Positions 48,839 to 57,004 of a DNA stretch of 64,000 nucleotides are shown in pieces. Every line of letters starts with the position of its first letter. The stretch's first letter is position 1. Position numbers and translations under genes: made by a program. Under the pieces are notes generated by a model that saw only the letters and a list, made by a program, of their open reading frames with translations, searched no databases and was not told the DNA's origin. Location: positions 992,001-1,056,000 of the forward strand of contig JADJSD010000001.1 in the NCBI GenBank assembly GCA_016711875.1, in the 5' to 3' direction. This DNA comes from Betaproteobacteria bacterium. Its GTDB lineage: Bacteria > Pseudomonadota > Gammaproteobacteria > Burkholderiales > Usitatibacteraceae.

Positions 48839-48854
48839 AATATGCTTTTCCGTA
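48839..48854. promoter_or_regulatory. 16-bp motif in the promoter of the ArsR-like gene
   Basis: AATATGCTTTTCCGTA lies between a -35-like TTGACG (48833-48838) and a -10-like TAATCT (48856-48861) of the ArsR-type gene, where a repressor would block RNA polymerase. Its reverse complement matches 15 of 16 bases at 49403-49418 in front of the serine hydrolase gene. Likely bound by the ArsR-type protein. Confidence 0.6.
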
Positions 48855-48867
48855 TTAATCTCCGCCC

Positions 48868-49383
48868 ATGCCCAAGAAACCGGCGCCGGACCTGGCCGCC
48901 ACCCTGAAGGCCATCGACGACCGGCTCGCGAAGCTGGAGGCGGCCTCGCGCCCGGCGGCGGGCGTCACCGGCCTGGACCCGCAGAAGTACTGGCTGCTCG
49001 ATCACCTGGCCAAGGCGGGCGCGAAGGGCGGCGAGGTGGCCTACGGGGGCCTCGTCACCGTGCCCACGGGCGAGCAGTACCTGTGGCAATGGCAGGCCGG
49101 CGGGAAGGATCTCTTCGCCCGGGACTGGACGGCCGTCGATCGCGTGCTGGCCGCGCTGGGGCACCCCGTGCGGCTCACCATCCTGAAGGCCCTGCTCGAG
49201 GGCAAGCAGGCCAAGGCGGACCTCGAGCGCATCGAGGGGCTCGGCACCACCGGGCAGCTCTACCACCACCTGAAGGCGCTCGAAGAAGCGGGCTGGGTGC
49301 GCTCCCTCGAGCGCGGCGTCTATGGCGTGCCGGCCGAGCGGATCGTCCCGCTGCTCACGATCCTCCTCGCGGCCGCCGGCTGA
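48868..49383 (+). CDS. ArsR-like winged-helix regulator
   Basis: A 171-aa regulator. The winged helix occupies residues ~92-165 (LGHPVRLTILKALLEGKQAKADLERIE, GQLYHHLKALEEAGWV split), preceded by a ~90-residue N-terminal region with a beta-rich block (GGLVTVPTGEQYLWQWQAGG). It has no Cys metal site, so it is probably not a metal sensor. It is followed by a serine hydrolase gene and shares a 16-bp promoter motif with it. Confidence 0.85.
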   Translation: MPKKPAPDLAATLKAIDDRLAKLEAASRPAAGVTGLDPQKYWLLDHLAKAGAKGGEVAYGGLVTVPTGEQYLWQWQAGGKDLFARDWTAVDRVLAALGHPVRLTILKALLEGKQAKADLERIEGLGTTGQLYHHLKALEEAGWVRSLERGVYGVPAERIVPLLTILLAAAG

Positions 49384-49402
49384 TATTTTTTTGCCCTCAT
49401 GT

Positions 49403-49418
49403 TACGGAAAAGGATATT
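49403..49418. promoter_or_regulatory. 16-bp motif overlapping the ribosome site of the serine hydrolase gene
   Basis: TACGGAAAAGGATATT is the inverted twin (15 of 16) of the motif at 48839-48854. It includes the Shine-Dalgarno AAGGA of the hydrolase gene and lies between the ArsR stop and the hydrolase start. Confidence 0.6.
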
Positions 49419-49419
49419 T

Positions 49420-50841
49420 ATGCGGATCGCCCGGTTCGTGCTGCCCCTCCTCTTTTCCACCGGCCTCGCGCAGGCCCAGGACGACATCGCAGCACGCGCA
49501 CGCGCGGCCCTCGAGGCGCGCGTCGCCGCCGGCACCACGGTCGGCATCGTCGCCGGCATCGTGCATCCGGACGGGCGCCTCGAGGTCGTCACCGCGGGCC
49601 GCTCGGGCAACGACGCGCGCCCGCAGCTCGACGCGCTCACGCTTTTCGAGATCGGCTCCATCACCAAGACCTTCACGGCGACGCTCCTCGCCCAGCGCGT
49701 GGCGCGCGGCGAGCTGCGTCTCGAGACGACCGTGCGCGAAGCCGCGCCAGCCCTTCGCGACTGGAAGCGCCCCGGCGTGGGCGACGTGACGCTCGGCCAG
49801 CTCGCGACGCACACCTCGGGCCTGCCGCGCTTGCCGCTCGACCCGTGGCTCTTCGTCGGCCGGGCGTTCACGCGCGACGGGCCGTACGGCAACTACTCGT
49901 CCCATCGCTTCCTCGACTTCGCCGCGGGTTCGGACCCGCCCAAGGCCGGGACGCACGCGTTCGACTACTCGAACTACGGCATGGCCCTCCTGGGCGAGAT
50001 CCTGGCGGGCCGCGAGAACACGACCTTCGACGCGCTGGTACGCCGCGACATCCTCCAGCCCCTGGGCATGGCGAGAAGCGGCACGTCCACCTCGACAGGC
50101 GACGCGCCGCTTCTCGCCCGCGGCCACGACGGCGCCATGAACCGCACGGGCTACTGGCTCATTCCCGGCATGGCCGGCGCAGGCGCCCTGCGTTCGAACG
50201 TCGAGGAGATGGCGAAGTACCTCGTGGCCCAGCGCGACGGCCTGCTGCCCGGCGCGCGGCTCACGCAGGAGCGGCGAGAGAAGGCGAACGGGCGCTCGGA
50301 CATCGGGCTCGCGTGGATCATCCGGCCCGCGGGCGAGAGCCGGATCCTCTGGCACAACGGCGGGACGGGGGGCTTTCGCACCTTCGCGGGCTGGCACGAG
50401 GGCACGAAGACGGCCGTCGTGGTGCTGTCGAACTCCAGCATCGGCATCGACGAGATCGGGATCCACCTGCTCGACCCGTCGGTGCCTCTCGCCGCGCCGG
50501 AGGAGCCCTCGCCCTGGCGCCTCGCGATCATGGCGCTCGTCGTCACGGCGTTGCCGGTGATGGCCTGGCGCGCCAAGCTCGCGAGCCGGCGCGATGCCTT
50601 GTGGAAGGCCCTCGAGATCGTGGCGACCGGCCTGCTCCTGCACCTGGTGGCGCCCTGGGGCTTCGCGGGCGCCTGGGCGTGGTACGCGATGGTTGCGCTG
50701 GGCGTCGCGGCGCTCGCGCTCCTCGCGTGGCGCGCGCGGCCGCTGCCCTGGCCCACGCCGTCTCGCCCGACGGAAGCGGGCCGCGCGATCGGCCGCGCCT
50801 TGACGGTGGTCGTGTTCCTCGCCTGCGCCGTGCAGCTCTAG
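49420..50841 (+). CDS. Serine hydrolase of the class C beta-lactamase family with C-terminal membrane segments
   Basis: A 473-aa exported protein. Signal peptide MRIARFVLPLLFSTGLAQAQ. Catalytic motifs of the beta-lactamase/DD-peptidase fold: SITK (Ser-x-x-Lys) near residue 71, YSN (YSNYGMALLGE) near 187, and HNGGTGG (K-T-G equivalent) near 310. Three or four hydrophobic segments follow residue ~365 (LAIMALVVTALPVM and others), so it is membrane-anchored with the enzyme in the periplasm. AAGGA 6 nt before ATG 49420 sets the start. Substrate (peptide, ester or beta-lactam) unknown. Confidence 0.88.
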   Translation: MRIARFVLPLLFSTGLAQAQDDIAARARAALEARVAAGTTVGIVAGIVHPDGRLEVVTAGRSGNDARPQLDALTLFEIGSITKTFTATLLAQRVARGELRLETTVREAAPALRDWKRPGVGDVTLGQLATHTSGLPRLPLDPWLFVGRAFTRDGPYGNYSSHRFLDFAAGSDPPKAGTHAFDYSNYGMALLGEILAGRENTTFDALVRRDILQPLGMARSGTSTSTGDAPLLARGHDGAMNRTGYWLIPGMAGAGALRSNVEEMAKYLVAQRDGLLPGARLTQERREKANGRSDIGLAWIIRPAGESRILWHNGGTGGFRTFAGWHEGTKTAVVVLSNSSIGIDEIGIHLLDPSVPLAAPEEPSPWRLAIMALVVTALPVMAWRAKLASRRDALWKALEIVATGLLLHLVAPWGFAGAWAWYAMVALGVAALALLAWRARPLPWPTPSRPTEAGRAIGRALTVVVFLACAVQL

Positions 50842-50997
50842 GGCCGCCGTTCGCCACGCGAAATTCGCATTTCGTCGCAACGCGGTCGCCGGGCCCCGGC
50901 TTCGCGACTATCGTGCGCACCGACCCGCCACCTCGGCACATCAGAACCGGGGAGCCGGTCGACCTCGAGCGAATCGCAGACAAGGGAAGACAACCGC

Positions 50998-51498
50998 ATG
51001 AACATCAAGACCAGCTGGGCGGCCGCCGCCGGACTCGCGCTCGCCTTCGGCGGCCTCGCGATCCTCGCCATCGCCGCCGACAAGCCCGCGGGCCCCTCGG
51101 CCGCGCGCGGCAAGTACCTCGTGGAAATCGCGGGCTGCAACGACTGCCACACCGCGGGCTTCGCGCCTTCGGGAGGCAAGCTGCCCGAATCGGATTGGTT
51201 GCTGGGCGACCCCGTCGGCTTCCAGGGCCCGTGGGGAACCACGTATCCCTCGAACCTGCGCCTCTACTTCAAGGACAAGTCCGAAGCCCAGTGGCTCGCG
51301 GCCGCCAAGGGGTTCAAGAGCCGCCCGCCGATGCCCTTCTGGGCCATCACCACGATGACCGAGGACGACCTGCGTTCGCTCTACCGCTACGTGAAGACGC
51401 TGCCGGCGAAGGGAGCCCCTGCGCCGGCGTACGTGCCGCCGGGGCAGGCCGCGAAGGGACCGGTCATCGTCTTCCCCGCGCCACCCGCGGGGAAGTAG
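50998..51498 (+). CDS. Mono-heme cytochrome c-like protein
   Basis: A 166-aa exported protein with an N-terminal hydrophobic signal/anchor (AAAGLALAFGGLAILAIAA) and one heme c site CNDCH near residue 47-51; the distal Met is probably in RPPMPFWAITTMTEDD. The pattern ARGKYLVEIAGCNDCH is typical of the cytochrome subunits of dehydrogenases. No partner dehydrogenase lies next to it. Convergent with tctC. Confidence 0.88.
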   Translation: MNIKTSWAAAAGLALAFGGLAILAIAADKPAGPSAARGKYLVEIAGCNDCHTAGFAPSGGKLPESDWLLGDPVGFQGPWGTTYPSNLRLYFKDKSEAQWLAAAKGFKSRPPMPFWAITTMTEDDLRSLYRYVKTLPAKGAPAPAYVPPGQAAKGPVIVFPAPPAGK

Positions 51499-51508
51499 CC
51501 AGGGCCCC

Positions 51509-52462
51509 TCACTCGGGCTGGATGTTGGCCTTCTTCACGATCTCGCCCCACTTGCGCGTCTCGGTGGCCTGGAACGCCGCAAGGCCTTCGGGCGTGGTCG
51601 TGGCCGGATCCACGCCGGTCTTGTCGAAGAACGCCTTCGCCGTGCCCGACCGCGTGGCCGCGACCAGCAACTCGTTCAGGCGCCTGACCACCGGCGCAGG
51701 CGTTCCGGCCGGCGCATAGGCGGCGAACCAGTAGGTCATCTCGTAGCCTTTCACGCCCGCCTCGGCAATGGTCGGAACGTCCGGCGCGAGGCGCGAGCGC
51801 TTCGAATCCGAGTAGCCCAGCGCCCGCAGCTTGCCCGCCTGCACCTGCGGAAGTCCCGTGGTCGTGTCCGTGATCATCATGTCGATCGTGCCGCCCAGCA
51901 TGTCGGTGACGCCGAGCGTGTTGCTCTTGTAGGGCACGTGCAGCAGCTCCACGCCCGCCATCTGCTGGAACAGCTCGACCGCGATGCGCGAGGACGAGCT
52001 GCCGCTCGCGAAGTTGATCTTGCCGGGGCTCTTCTTCGCCAGCGCGATGAACTCGCCCACGCTTTTCGCGGGAATGTCGTTCCTCACCACCAGCACCTGC
52101 CCGCCCTTGCCCAGCAGCGCGACCGGCGCGAAATCCTTCACCGGGTCATAGGAGAGCTTCCTGTACAGGTGCTCGTTGGCCGCATGCGTCGTGTTGGTCG
52201 TGAAGAGCATGGTGTAGCCGTCGGCCGGCGCCTTCGCCACGAATTGCGCGGCGATCATGCCGCTCGCGCCGGGCTTGTTGTCGACGAGCACCGACTGCTT
52301 CGTGGCCTCCGAGATCGCCTGGCCGAGCGCCCGGGCGAACGTGTCGGTGGCCGTACCCGATGCGAAGGGGACGACGAAGGTGACGGTCTTGCTGGGGAAA
52401 TCCTGCGCCCCGGCGCCGAGCGATGCGGCGGCCAGGGTGAGAGCGGCGACGATCTTCTTCAT
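51509..52462 (-). CDS. Bug/TctC-family periplasmic solute-binding protein
   Basis: A 317-aa receptor with a signal peptide (MKKIVAALTLAAASLGAGAQ). Landmarks: FASGTATDTFARALGQ, NKPGASGMIAAQFVAKAPADGYT, LLHVPYKSNTLGVTDMLGG. Last gene of a minus-strand set with the two AtuA-family genes (16 nt gap), so its ligand probably feeds that pathway. No membrane partners in the window. Confidence 0.92.
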   Translation of the reverse strand: MKKIVAALTLAAASLGAGAQDFPSKTVTFVVPFASGTATDTFARALGQAISEATKQSVLVDNKPGASGMIAAQFVAKAPADGYTMLFTTNTTHAANEHLYRKLSYDPVKDFAPVALLGKGGQVLVVRNDIPAKSVGEFIALAKKSPGKINFASGSSSSRIAVELFQQMAGVELLHVPYKSNTLGVTDMLGGTIDMMITDTTTGLPQVQAGKLRALGYSDSKRSRLAPDVPTIAEAGVKGYEMTYWFAAYAPAGTPAPVVRRLNELLVAATRSGTAKAFFDKTGVDPATTTPEGLAAFQATETRKWGEIVKKANIQPE

Positions 52463-52478
52463 GGGCTCCTCCGTTGTT

Positions 52479-52808
52479 CTAGGGATGGTCGGGCAAATCG
52501 ATGGGCAGGTCGAGCACGAGGAACGCGAGCGCCTTGCCGTGGGCGTCGAGGTTGAGCGCGTCGTTCACGCCGCCGTCGAGCACGTCGTCGATGACGAAGT
52601 TCATGGCCGCGAGCCTCGGGAGCAGGTAGCGCGTGACGCGCGAGGGCCGGCGGTGCGCGAGCGCGCGCGCCACGGCCTCCTCGGTGACCTGGGCGACGAG
52701 CGCATCCCAATGGGCGCGACGGCGCGCGATCACGCTGATGTTCGAGCGGTTGCCCTTGTCGCCCGTGCGGCCGTGGGCGAGCTCGCGAAGGCAGACGGTG
52801 CGCGGCAT
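52479..52808 (-). CDS. AtuA C-terminal-domain protein
   Basis: A 109-aa protein matching the small domain found at the C-terminus of, or beside, AtuA-family (DUF1446) proteins. The start MPRTVCLRELAHGRTGDKGNRSNIS is diagnostic. Its ATG overlaps the stop of the larger partner (TGATG). The two probably form one functional unit; the activity is not established. Confidence 0.88.
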   Translation of the reverse strand: MPRTVCLRELAHGRTGDKGNRSNISVIARRRAHWDALVAQVTEEAVARALAHRRPSRVTRYLLPRLAAMNFVIDDVLDGGVNDALNLDAHGKALAFLVLDLPIDLPDHP

Positions 52809-54145
52809 CAGTCCGCCCACTCGAATCGCGCGTGAACGGCCTCGCGCGGCAGGAAACAAGAGGCGGTCGTGAGACGCGGGCGAATCGAGGTACGCACCCC
52901 GCCTCCGCCAGCCGGCCCGCAGGTATAGAGCGCCGTCACCTCCTCGCCCAGCCGCCGGGCGGCCTCGAGGTCCGCGTGGGCAGCGGCGACCCGCAGGCGG
53001 ACGTCTCTCGCATCGCCGACGGGGGTCGCGGCGAGAAGCCGTCCCGCGTCGTCCCCGAAGAGGCTCGTCACGCCGATGAGATCCGCGCGCAGGCGCAGGT
53101 GCGGCAAGCGGCTCGCGAGGATGTCGGCGGCCAGGCGCGCCCGCGCCTCGGCGCCGGGGCCGGCATAGGAGATCTCGCCCTCGGCGAACCATCCGCCTTC
53201 GAAGAATGCCGTCACCTTGAGCGTGCACGGGCGCTCGTGGCCGCGCACGCCATCCAACGCCACGAGGTCGGGGCCGGTCTCGGTGACGCACGCCTGCGTG
53301 ATGTCGGCCGTCACGTCGGGCGTGAGGTAGGCCGCCGGATCGTGGACTTCGTAGAGAAGCTGCTCCTTCACGGTGGCCTCGGTGACGCAGCCCCCGGTGG
53401 CATCGGCCTTTCCGATCACGCAGTCGCCCTCGGCATCGATCCGCGCAACGGGAAAGCCCACCTTGGCCAGTTCCGGAACGTCCTTGAACCCCGGGTCGGC
53501 GAAATAGCCTCCGGTCACCTGCGCGCCGCACTCGAGGAGGTGCCCGGCCATCGTCGCGCGGCCGAGCCGGTCCCAGTCGGTCTCGCTCCAGCCATGTTGG
53601 GCCATCGCGGGACCCACGGCGAGGGACGGATCGGCCACCCGGCCGGTCACGATCAAGTCGGCCCCCGCATCCCAGGCCTTCGCGATCGCTTCGGCACCGA
53701 GGTAGGCGTTGGCGCTGACGGGCCGGCGTTCCCCGCCGAAAGCCGCGGCGAGAAGGCCGGCATGCTCGGCACCCGAGAGGTCATCGCCCGCCACCACCGC
53801 GACTCGGGGCGGGCGAAGCCCGAGTTCCCGGGCAAGTTCCTGCACGCGGCGCGCAGCGCCCGCCGGATTCGCGGCGCCCGCGTTGGTGACGATGCGGATG
53901 CCGCGGTCGAGGCAGGTACCGAGCACCGGGGCCAGCAGGCGGGCCAGCAAGGGCTCATAGCCCGCCTCGAGCGATTCGAGGCGGCGAAGCTGCGCCAGGG
54001 CGAGCGTGCGCTCGGCCAGCGTCTCCAGCATGAGGCACGCGGGCCCGCCGCGCGCGGCCAGCGTGCGCACCACCGGGCCCGGCGCGTCCACGCGGTCGCC
54101 CGAGAAGCCCGCGCCACAGCCCACGAGGAGAGATTGCTTCGCCAT
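52808..54145 (-). CDS. Acyclic terpene utilisation AtuA family protein (DUF1446)
   Basis: A 445-aa protein with the DUF1446 core: LVGCGAGFSGDRVDAP at the N-terminus, IRIVTNAGAANPAGAARRV near 83, VSANAYLGAEAI, DLIVTGRVADPSLAVGP near 160 and GHLLECGAQVTGGYF near 195. AtuA proteins are needed for citronellol/acyclic terpene degradation in Pseudomonas, but most homologues belong to other acyl-CoA pathways. With TctC, a CoA-transferase and a divergent LysR here, an organic-acid pathway is more likely than terpenes. Confidence 0.88.
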   Translation of the reverse strand: MAKQSLLVGCGAGFSGDRVDAPGPVVRTLAARGGPACLMLETLAERTLALAQLRRLESLEAGYEPLLARLLAPVLGTCLDRGIRIVTNAGAANPAGAARRVQELARELGLRPPRVAVVAGDDLSGAEHAGLLAAAFGGERRPVSANAYLGAEAIAKAWDAGADLIVTGRVADPSLAVGPAMAQHGWSETDWDRLGRATMAGHLLECGAQVTGGYFADPGFKDVPELAKVGFPVARIDAEGDCVIGKADATGGCVTEATVKEQLLYEVHDPAAYLTPDVTADITQACVTETGPDLVALDGVRGHERPCTLKVTAFFEGGWFAEGEISYAGPGAEARARLAADILASRLPHLRLRADLIGVTSLFGDDAGRLLAATPVGDARDVRLRVAAAHADLEAARRLGEEVTALYTCGPAGGGGVRTSIRPRLTTASCFLPREAVHARFEWAD

Positions 54146-54171
54146 GGAGCCGACTCTATAGTGGGGCCCAT

Positions 54172-54197
54172 CATCGGAGAAATCGCTCTTTCCGATG
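54172..54197. promoter_or_regulatory. Inverted repeat between AtuA and LysR genes (LysR-type operator candidate)
   Basis: CATCGGA-N12-TCCGATG with perfect 7-bp arms lies in the 64-bp divergent space and ends 12 nt before the LysR ATG. LysR proteins usually bind such interrupted repeats close to their own start and control the divergent gene. Confidence 0.6.
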
Positions 54198-54209
54198 GAT
54201 TGATCCGCA

Positions 54210-55106
54210 ATGCAACTCAATCTATCCACCCGCCAGCTGCGCGCCTTCCTCGCCCTCGCGGAGCTGGGGAGCTTCACGCGCGCGGCGCATCGCTGCCACC
54301 TGTCGCAGCCCGCCTTCAGCGCCGTCGTGCGCGGCCTGGAGGAAGCGCTCGGCGCGCGCCTGTTCGAGCGCACGACGCGCCACGTGGAACTCACGTCCGA
54401 GGGCCGCTGGCTCGAGGAGCCCGCGCGGCGCCTGCTCGCGGACGTCGAGGCGATCGCCTCGGGACTCGGCGACCGCGTGGCGCTGCGACGCGGCCGCGTC
54501 ACCGTGGCGGCGCTGCCGTCCCTCGCCGCCGGGTGGATCCCGGGGCTCTTCGCCGCCTTCCGGCGCGAGCACCCGGGCATCGACCTCGCGCTGCACGACA
54601 CGCTCTCCGACGCCTGCCTCGCCCTGGTGCGCGCCGGCACCGCGGACTTCGCGGTCGCCGCGACGAACCCCGGCAGTCCCGAATGGGTGACGCAGGTGCT
54701 CTGCCGCGACCGCTTTCACCTCGTGTGCCGCCGCGACCACCCGCTCGCGCGCAAGGCGCGCGTGGGGGTGAAGGACCTCGTCGGGCATCCCTTCGTGCAC
54801 TTCTCGCGCGCGAGCAGCGTCCGACAGCACCTCGAGGCGGCGCTCGCCCCGCAGGCGATGGCGACGGTGCTCGAGGTGGAGCATCTCACCACGGTCACCG
54901 GGATGGTCGAGGAGGGCGTCGGGATCACGGTGGTGCCGGCGCTTACGCTCTTCGAGTTCGAGCGCGGCAGCCTCGTGAACCGCCCGGTTGCCATCCCCGG
55001 GCTTTCGCGAACGCTCTACCTCGTCCGGCGCGCGGACCGGTCCCTCTCGTTGCCGGCCAAGGCGCTGTACGATCTGATGCTTCGCCGCAAGCCCCGCGCG
55101 CCCTGA
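54210..55106 (+). CDS. LysR-family transcriptional regulator
   Basis: A 298-aa LysR protein. Helix-turn-helix FTRAAHRCHLSQPAFSAVV near residues 22-40, effector domain from ~90. Divergent from the AtuA/TctC genes and 2 nt ahead of the CoA-transferase gene, so it probably controls both arms. An inverted repeat at 54172-54197 is the likely operator. Confidence 0.93.
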   Translation: MQLNLSTRQLRAFLALAELGSFTRAAHRCHLSQPAFSAVVRGLEEALGARLFERTTRHVELTSEGRWLEEPARRLLADVEAIASGLGDRVALRRGRVTVAALPSLAAGWIPGLFAAFRREHPGIDLALHDTLSDACLALVRAGTADFAVAATNPGSPEWVTQVLCRDRFHLVCRRDHPLARKARVGVKDLVGHPFVHFSRASSVRQHLEAALAPQAMATVLEVEHLTTVTGMVEEGVGITVVPALTLFEFERGSLVNRPVAIPGLSRTLYLVRRADRSLSLPAKALYDLMLRRKPRAP

Positions 55107-55108
55107 CC

Positions 55109-56221
55109 ATGCTGCCCCTCGAAGGCATCCGCGTCCTCGATTTCTCCACCCTGCTGCCCGGCCCGCTCGCGAGCCTCATCCTGGCCGAGGCGGGCGCGGA
55201 GGTGATCAAGGTGGAGCGCCCGGGCGGTGAGGACATGCGCGCCTACGCGCCGCACGTGGGCGAGGAAAGCGTGAACTTCGCGCTCCTCAACCGCGGCAAG
55301 CGCTCGATCGAGATCGACCTGCGCGAGGCGGGCGCCGCCGCTTCGCTCCTCGCGCTCGCGCCCACCCTCGACATCGTGCTCGAGCAGTTCCGGCCCGGCG
55401 TGATGGCGCGGCTGGGGCTCGGCTACGACGCGTGGCGCGAGGCCAACCCGCGCCTCGTGTACTGCGCGATCACCGGCTACGGGCAGGACGGGCCGGATGC
55501 CGCGCGCGCCGGGCACGACCTCAACTACCAGGCCGGCTCGGGCGCCCTCGCCCTCAGCGCGGGCGTCGATGGCGCCCCGGGCATGCCGCCCGTGCTGCTG
55601 GGCGACATCGCGGGCGGATCCTATCCCGCGGTCGTCAACATCCTGCTCGCGCTGCGCCAGCGCGAGCGCACGGGCGTGGGCGGCTTCCTCGACATCGCGA
55701 TGGCGGAAAACCTGCTGCCGTTCCTCTTCTGGGGCCTCGCGCAGGGGCAGGCGACGGGGCACTGGCCGCAGGCGAACGACGCGCAGTTCACCGGCGCATC
55801 CCCGCGCTACCGCATCTATCGCGCCGGCTGCGGACGGCACCTCACCGTCGCACCCCTCGAGACCAAGTTCTGGCAGGCGTTCTGCGAGGCGATCGGCCTG
55901 CCCGAGGACTTGCGCGACGATGCCCGCAACCCGGCAGCCACGATCGCCGAAGTGACGCGCCTGCTCGCCGCGAGGCCCGCCGCCCACTGGGACGAGGTCT
56001 TCCGCGCAGCCGACTGCTGCGTGAGCGTCGTGCGCACGCTGGACGAAGCGGTGCGCGACCTGCACCTGGCCGCGCGCGGCGTCTTCGACCGCGAAGTCGT
56101 GGTCGAGGGACACGTGCTGATGGCGATGCCGCTCCCGCTCGTTCGTTCGCTTCGCCGGGGCGAACGGCAAGTGCGTTCGCCGGCCCTGGGCGAGGCGCGG
56201 GTCGGGGACTTCACGCGATGA
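55109..56221 (+). CDS. CaiB/BaiF (class III) CoA-transferase
   Basis: A 370-aa family III CoA-transferase. Landmarks: GIRVLDFSTLLPGPLAS, EVIKVERPGGEDMR, FALLNRGKRSIEIDL and LVYCAITGYGQDGP; the catalytic Asp should be in AGHDLNYQA near residue 137. It starts 2 nt after the LysR stop and overlaps the hydrolase gene (ATGA). It would activate the pathway acid to its CoA ester. Confidence 0.92.
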   Translation: MLPLEGIRVLDFSTLLPGPLASLILAEAGAEVIKVERPGGEDMRAYAPHVGEESVNFALLNRGKRSIEIDLREAGAAASLLALAPTLDIVLEQFRPGVMARLGLGYDAWREANPRLVYCAITGYGQDGPDAARAGHDLNYQAGSGALALSAGVDGAPGMPPVLLGDIAGGSYPAVVNILLALRQRERTGVGGFLDIAMAENLLPFLFWGLAQGQATGHWPQANDAQFTGASPRYRIYRAGCGRHLTVAPLETKFWQAFCEAIGLPEDLRDDARNPAATIAEVTRLLAARPAAHWDEVFRAADCCVSVVRTLDEAVRDLHLAARGVFDREVVVEGHVLMAMPLPLVRSLRRGERQVRSPALGEARVGDFTR

Positions 56222-56949
56222 GGATTCTCCTCGCGGCCCTGCTGGCGGCATTCGCGCTGGGCGCGGGCGCGAACGAGCGGCGCACCGTGGACCTCGCGGT
56301 CGGCACCGTCTCGATCCCCGTCGACGTCCACCTCGCGGCGCCCGGTGCCGCGCCGCGCGGCGGCGTCGTCCTCTCCCACGGCCTGATGCGCTCGCGCGAG
56401 ACGATGGCCGGCTTCGCGCGGGAGCTGGCGAACCGCGGCCTCGTCGCGGTCGCCGCCGACCTGCCGACGATCGCCGACGCGAAGGCCAACGCGCAGGCGC
56501 TGCGGGACATGGTGGCGGCGCTTCGCTCGGGCAGGTTCTCCGCGCCCGTCGATCGCGTCGTGCTCGTCGGGTTCTCCATGGGCGGGCTCTGGTCGATCCT
56601 CGCGGCCGACGCACCGGGTGTCGTCGGATGGGTGGGCCTGGATCCGGTGGACCTGCCGGATGCGCGCGGTCTCGAGGCGGCCCGAGCGCTTCGCGTCCCC
56701 GCGACGCTCCTGCGCGCGCCCGCCACGCCCTGCAACGCCTACGGCAGCGCGGCCCCGTGGGGCACGGCCTTCGCGCGGCCCGCGGGCGACACGCTCGTCG
56801 CCGACGCGACGCACTGCGACTTCGAATCGCCCACCGACGGCTGGTGTCGGTTCTTCTGCGGCGAAAGCGACGCGGCGCGGGAGCGGCGCGTGCGGGAAGC
56901 CCTGTTCGCGGCCGTGATGGCGCGCTTCGAAGTGCCGACTATTCGCTAG
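56218..56949 (+). CDS. Exported alpha/beta-hydrolase
   Basis: A 243-aa hydrolase with a signal peptide (MRILLAALLAAFALGAGANE). Catalytic residues visible: Ser in GFSMGGLW near residue 122, Asp probably in GLDPVDLP, His in DATHCDFES near residue 201. The dienelactone hydrolase-like pattern VVLSHGLMRSRETM is present. Translationally coupled to the CoA-transferase gene. Substrate unknown. Confidence 0.88.
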   Translation: MRILLAALLAAFALGAGANERRTVDLAVGTVSIPVDVHLAAPGAAPRGGVVLSHGLMRSRETMAGFARELANRGLVAVAADLPTIADAKANAQALRDMVAALRSGRFSAPVDRVVLVGFSMGGLWSILAADAPGVVGWVGLDPVDLPDARGLEAARALRVPATLLRAPATPCNAYGSAAPWGTAFARPAGDTLVADATHCDFESPTDGWCRFFCGESDAARERRVREALFAAVMARFEVPTIR

Positions 56950-57004
56950 CGGGCCTGCGGGGCTGCCGATAGGATCGTCGCGTCACCGGGTTGGGGGAGG
57001 CCCC

